Source: Stichopus chloronotus (taxonomy: Eukaryota > Echinodermata > Holothuroidea > Aspidochirotida > Stichopodidae). Taken from it: a stretch of DNA of 64,000 bases. Below the pieces are notes generated by a model that was given only the letters and a program-made list of their open reading frames with translations, did not search any database and was not told the origin of the DNA. Positions 60,901 through 64,000 of this stretch are shown here, in pieces. A program made the translations under genes and the position numbers. Every line of letters starts with the position of its first letter. Positions within the stretch are counted from its first letter, which is position 1. The stretch lies in assembly GCA_021234535.1 (NCBI GenBank), contig CM037850.1:14112114-14176113 (forward strand), written 5' to 3'.

Positions 60901-62615
60901 TTACGCACCTCTCCTTTTGCCAGTTTTCAGAACTTTGAAAACTTCATTTTCTGACACCCCTCTGACCTTCGGAATTGGAACATCCCACTTGCCAGCCTTC
61001 TCTTTTCGTTTCTGTTTAATCATATTTGACAGAACCTTGGCCCTTGTTTGCCCCTCTCTGTCCAAAAGATATGCAGGTACAGCGCCCTCAGGAACTTCAT
61101 CATCATTCTTTTTCTTGGTTTTCCTTTCTTCGTGCATTTTGATTCTGATATAGAAAAATAAAAAACAGAAACCATCGTGGTGAACCATTAAATGTAATCA
61201 GATAAAAAAAACCATCATGGCATACCTGTACTAGTGAAGCTCAGTTGATTTGCTGTCATCATGGTCCACCAGTAACGCTGATCAGACTAAAAACCACAAT
61301 CACTTGTTGAACAACCAAAGCATTATGTTATTCTATCAATTGTAATAATGCAAACTTCTACGAATGTGCACAATAAAAGTGATCAAGTTTCAAATATTGT
61401 AACAGATATCAACATGCTAGGATCACTACTACATCAACAAATCAACATCACATAGATAAACTAGAGAGACAGATTAGTCAGCTGACTATTGTCACCATGA
61501 TCAAGCTTCCAAAAAGAAATCTCCCGTGACTCCAAAGTACTTACGTCTTTTTCATCTGCACCTTCTCTGCATGGCGTTTCTTGTGGTAGAGTTTGGCCCT
61601 GAAAAATGGTAAATATATGCATTAAATGACAAAGCAAGTGGAATGACTGGAAGATTGGACACTACACATTTCTCCCTCTCTGCTTATGTGGGCAGAAGGT
61701 TCAAACACCAGAATTAGAAACACATTTAGTAACTGCTGAGTAGTAACTCCACTGTCCGTGCTTGAGGCAAGGTGATTGTCCGTCTGAATATTTGTAGAAC
61801 AGAAACTTCTATGAGTCCAAAACCACTTGTGTACAGTTCATTACGTTTTACAGTAAGGACATCAACGAAAGCTTGCATTGCTATAAAGCAATTGAGGTCC
61901 AAATATTTTACAGTAGGTGCTTTTTTTATTATTTAAGAAACAGAAGTTGTCTGCACTCTTTCACCTTCTGACATCTTGCACTCTCCTCTCCCTGCCTCAG
62001 TTTAATGCCTCTTCCCAAAAATATGTGTTCAATGCATTTTTTTTACAATTTATTGCAAGTACCATGATCCTGCCAAAAACCTAATGAGTAGCTACAGTAA
62101 TCCAATGAAAGTTAATTTGAAAGAAGGAACATACAATGATTCCAAAAATGCTACATTATGATATACTTGCAATTCTCAAAACTTGTTTTGTTGATGATCT
62201 TTCAAGCATACTGTACTTGAGTAATGTTGGTTTGATAAGAAAAACTACACCTTTACTAAGGCTACTTGATAAACGGCATTCACAGTATTTCCTGTATTGA
62301 CGTGCAATTTGTGAATTTGTACATACTATAATATGAAGAAAGCTCTTGCATGAACATAAACATTGCATTTAAGGATTATGAGTGAAAATATGAGGAAGTA
62401 ATTGGTAACAACACGCCTGCATGTATACAACATATATCGGCAAGAAATGAACAGTCAAAATGTTAATTTTATGTCATACTGTATATTAGTCATAAATTGA
62501 TTAATTAGAAAAGAAATTAATTGAAATAATACTTTCAAAATATATTTACCTAATTCCAGTCATCATTCTGGCTTTTTGTGATCTCTTGTGTGGCTCTCTG
62601 GCTTCACGCTTCCTC
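54965..62615 (-). CDS. NSA2: Ribosome biogenesis protein NSA2 (TINP1), 5'-partial, seven exons
   Basis: Exons in transcript order: 62615-62550, 61598-61545, 61144-60909, 57883-57789, 57134-56994, 55832-55781, 55032-54965. All junctions are GT-AG and in phase. They give 236 complete codons before the stop, plus the last base of a Lys codon. The protein is nearly identical to animal NSA2: [20 protein letters not shown], then [61 protein letters not shown] and [15 protein letters not shown] at the C-terminus. The N-terminus is Lys/Arg-rich and the C-terminus is an S8e-like fold. NSA2 is a nucleolar assembly factor for the 60S subunit, needed for 27S pre-rRNA processing in yeast. Animal NSA2 is about 260 residues, so some 23 N-terminal residues are missing. 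I found no such exon between 62616 and 64000, so it should lie beyond the right edge. Confidence 0.95.
55320..55610. repeat. Dispersed repeat, first copy, NSA2 intron
   Basis: Shares ordered blocks with 57415-57690: AAACATCTGCAAA, GAAGATGTATC/GAAGATATATC, AAAGTTTGGTGAA, TTATTCTTGA, ACTGAATTTCTATCTGTG and CTTGAAAA. Divergence is about 20-25 percent by eye. Confidence 0.65.
56258..56700. repeat. 39-bp minisatellite in an NSA2 intron
   Basis: About eleven copies of a 39-bp unit, CCTTATAACAAAGGCTCCCA followed by TAACCCTACTTTCCAGTGG. The last copies (GGAATGAGGGCTCCCATAAC) are almost identical to each other, while the outer ones are more diverged. Confidence 0.85.
57415..57690. repeat. Dispersed repeat, second copy, NSA2 intron
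   Basis: Direct-orientation partner of 55320-55610, in the neighbouring intron. See that entry for shared blocks. Confidence 0.65.
58499..58577. repeat. CCTA-rich simple repeat
   Basis: Imperfect (CCTA)n/(CCTACATA)n run in the large NSA2 intron 57884-60908. The rest of this 3-kb intron shows no other feature I can support. Confidence 0.75.
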
Positions 62616-62703
62616 CTTCAAAGACAGAAGTGAGGAAAAGTATTGCATGTACAGGAGGAGACAACAAATAATAAAAAGCTATGAGATATTTACTATGCAC
62701 ATA

Positions 62704-62820
62704 ACAAGGTGACATGTTAACTGTGCGTGTGTGACAAGTTGCCATGTTTATTCTGCATGTGACAAGGTGCCATGTTTACTGTGTGAGTGACAAGGTGCCA
62801 TTGTTTCTGTGTAAGTGACA
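62704..62820. repeat. 28-bp tandem repeat
   Basis: Four copies of about 28 bp, ACAAGGTGCCATGTTTACTG followed by TGTGAGTG, upstream of the first visible NSA2 exon. Confidence 0.8.
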
Positions 62821-63329
62821 ATTTGATGATTACATAGTGTCTTGGGCATACTGTATCATGCACCATTCTGTTTACCCTTTACTATGTAATGGATCTCTGG
62901 TCCAACCAAATAGTCTGGCCGGATATAATGAAATTAAATCAGATCCAGTTCGGGCTGGATATTTTTCTAAGTCCTACAGGATTTTTTTCCAACATTTTGT
63001 TACAATTGTCTGACCAGAGAATGTTGATACAAACTGTAAAGGCATGTCTCAAGAATAAACTAGAAAGCCAAAAGGCTTTGTGATTCCTTGCCACATGGTT
63101 ATATTATAACAAAGTTGAATTATCCACATGACAAGTATAAGATCAACTGCAGTTATTTTTCTTGATACACCACAAGCCTTTAACTCAAAAGGATCTTTAT
63201 TTTGGGTAACCTGACATCACCGTGACATTTGATGTCCACCAAAAGCAATAGGGATCACGTACCCAGTATGGCCAACCCACACATCAAGTACAGTATGATA
63301 TCAGTCAACATTACCCTTCTGGAAAGTCA
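62821..63329. other. Non-coding, probably NSA2 intron 1
   Basis: Contains a minus-strand fragment of the interspersed repeat core at 63062-63095 (AAAGGCTTTGTGATTCCTTG, matching in inverse the GGCAAGGAATC core of 28897 and 30677). No NSA2 first exon seen. Confidence 0.45.
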
Positions 63330-63962
63330 CTACCACATTTCCAACACTGGGCTTTGTTTGTACCATTTCTTTTTGGCGCTGTCCCAGTTTTTCGGTAGTT
63401 TACTTTGTACTGTTTCCACTTTTGGTCCTTCAATTTCTGTAGCATTTTGATCCGAGATCATAAGTGCTCTCCCTAAGTCAAATATCTCAGTTAAGTTGCG
63501 GTTCGGTTCCTTCAACACTCTTCGCCACAATCGTGACGAACTGCAACTTTGAATTATCTGTGATTTGATTTCTTTATCTATATCCATAAACTGACAATAA
63601 TTTGCTAATTGCCTCAGCCTGGTGGTAAACACATCCAACGTTTCGCCTTCCCCTTGCTTCGCTTGACGAAACTTGAAAATCGTGTATTCAGTATTTTTTA
63701 TAAGTTGAAAATACTCCGTCAGCTTGGTTTTTGCTGTGTCATAATCTGTAGAGTCTCCAGTTTCATTAAGTGTTTGAAATATTTCAGCTACGCTTTCCCC
63801 TCCAAAATGAAGTAACATTGCCCTTTTACGAGCTTCATCCTTGATATCAAATGCAATGAAGAAGTTTTCCAATCGAAGTAGCCATTTCTCCCACCGCATG
63901 CCAATACTTGCATGATCTGAATTATCTCCGAGACTGAACTCAGGAAAATGTGAATAGGACAT
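63330..63962 (-). CDS. Ty3/gypsy-type gag-like retrotransposon fragment
   Basis: A 210-codon frame from ATG 63962. Features typical of Ty3/gypsy (mag-like) Gag are visible. A Trp-rich start is followed by a capsid-like region with LLHFGGESVAEIF (about 51-63), then FRQAKQGEGETLDVFTTRLR (about 99-118) and ANYC, and finally a C-terminal GRALMISDQNA helix. A Cys-x2-Cys knuckle start (CWKCG) is readable in the +1 frame just before the ORF's end, so the annotated end is probably a frameshift in a decayed copy. That second frame stops soon afterwards and lacks the remaining zinc ligands. No protease, reverse transcriptase or LTR is visible to the left, where NSA2 sequence resumes. It lies on the same strand as NSA2 and probably in its first intron. 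Confidence 0.7.
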   Translation of the reverse strand: MSYSHFPEFSLGDNSDHASIGMRWEKWLLRLENFFIAFDIKDEARKRAMLLHFGGESVAEIFQTLNETGDSTDYDTAKTKLTEYFQLIKNTEYTIFKFRQAKQGEGETLDVFTTRLRQLANYCQFMDIDKEIKSQIIQSCSSSRLWRRVLKEPNRNLTEIFDLGRALMISDQNATEIEGPKVETVQSKLPKNWDSAKKKWYKQSPVLEMW

Positions 63963-64000
63963 TTTAATTGTCAGAATTTAATCAATTTTCTTCTAGTATT

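Noticed and set aside
62616..63329. Possible NSA2 first coding exon
   Set aside because: Read on the minus strand for the conserved N-terminal stretch ending in a His-Glu-Lys-Lys type sequence. Nothing fits, so it is placed outside the window.

Overview
This window looks like eukaryotic nuclear DNA, most probably from a marine deuterostome and likely an echinoderm. The evidence is GT-AG introns of vertebrate-like phase, long AT-rich gaps full of simple repeats and short DNA transposons, an intronless TRIM E3-ligase-like gene, an intronless LRR receptor, and two recognisable animal genes. The echinoderm placement is inferred from gene style and repeat texture, not proven. No operons, CRISPR arrays or bacterial features are present.

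Layout. 1-9171 is gene-poor. It holds a 32-bp minisatellite, a TTAA-flanked MITE (1557-1942) with a diverged inverted copy (5731-6083), pieces of a second MITE-like family (2776, 3413, 6239-6696) and a CAT-rich repeat. 9198-11390 (+) is a RING/B-box/coiled-coil protein with a predicted beta-propeller-like C-terminus. 11391-17519 holds a 717-bp almost pure (TATG)n array at 15141-15857. 17520-19391 (-) is a 623-residue LRR single-pass membrane receptor with an ITIM-type tyrosine motif in its tail. 19392-31876 is a repeat-rich gap with a hAT-like element with exact 8-bp target duplications (25022-26355), a foldback PIF/Harbinger-like MITE (26723-27129), a 10-bp minisatellite and an interspersed repeat dense in AGGTCA half-sites.

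31877-51293 (+) is a 21-exon gene for a 947-residue protein of six to seven paired EF-hand modules, best matched to EFCAB6. All phases join and the coding length is an exact multiple of three. 54965-62615 (-) carries seven exons of the ribosome biogenesis factor NSA2. Its first coding exon (about 23 residues) is not in the window. 63330-63962 (-) is a Ty3/gypsy-type gag-like fragment lying 5' of the visible NSA2 exons, possibly in NSA2 intron 1.

The four host genes form two convergent pairs: TRIM-like with LRR receptor, and EFCAB6-like with NSA2. Nothing shows that they work in one pathway. TRIM-like and LRR receptor are plausible signalling or immune-type genes, EFCAB6 is linked to cilia and sperm flagella, and NSA2 acts in 60S subunit assembly. 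I did not find a clear new multi-gene system. The most interesting items are the ITIM-bearing LRR receptor, the repeat-borne nuclear-receptor half-site arrays, a possible 150-nt cassette exon in the EF-hand gene, and the intact transposon footprints.
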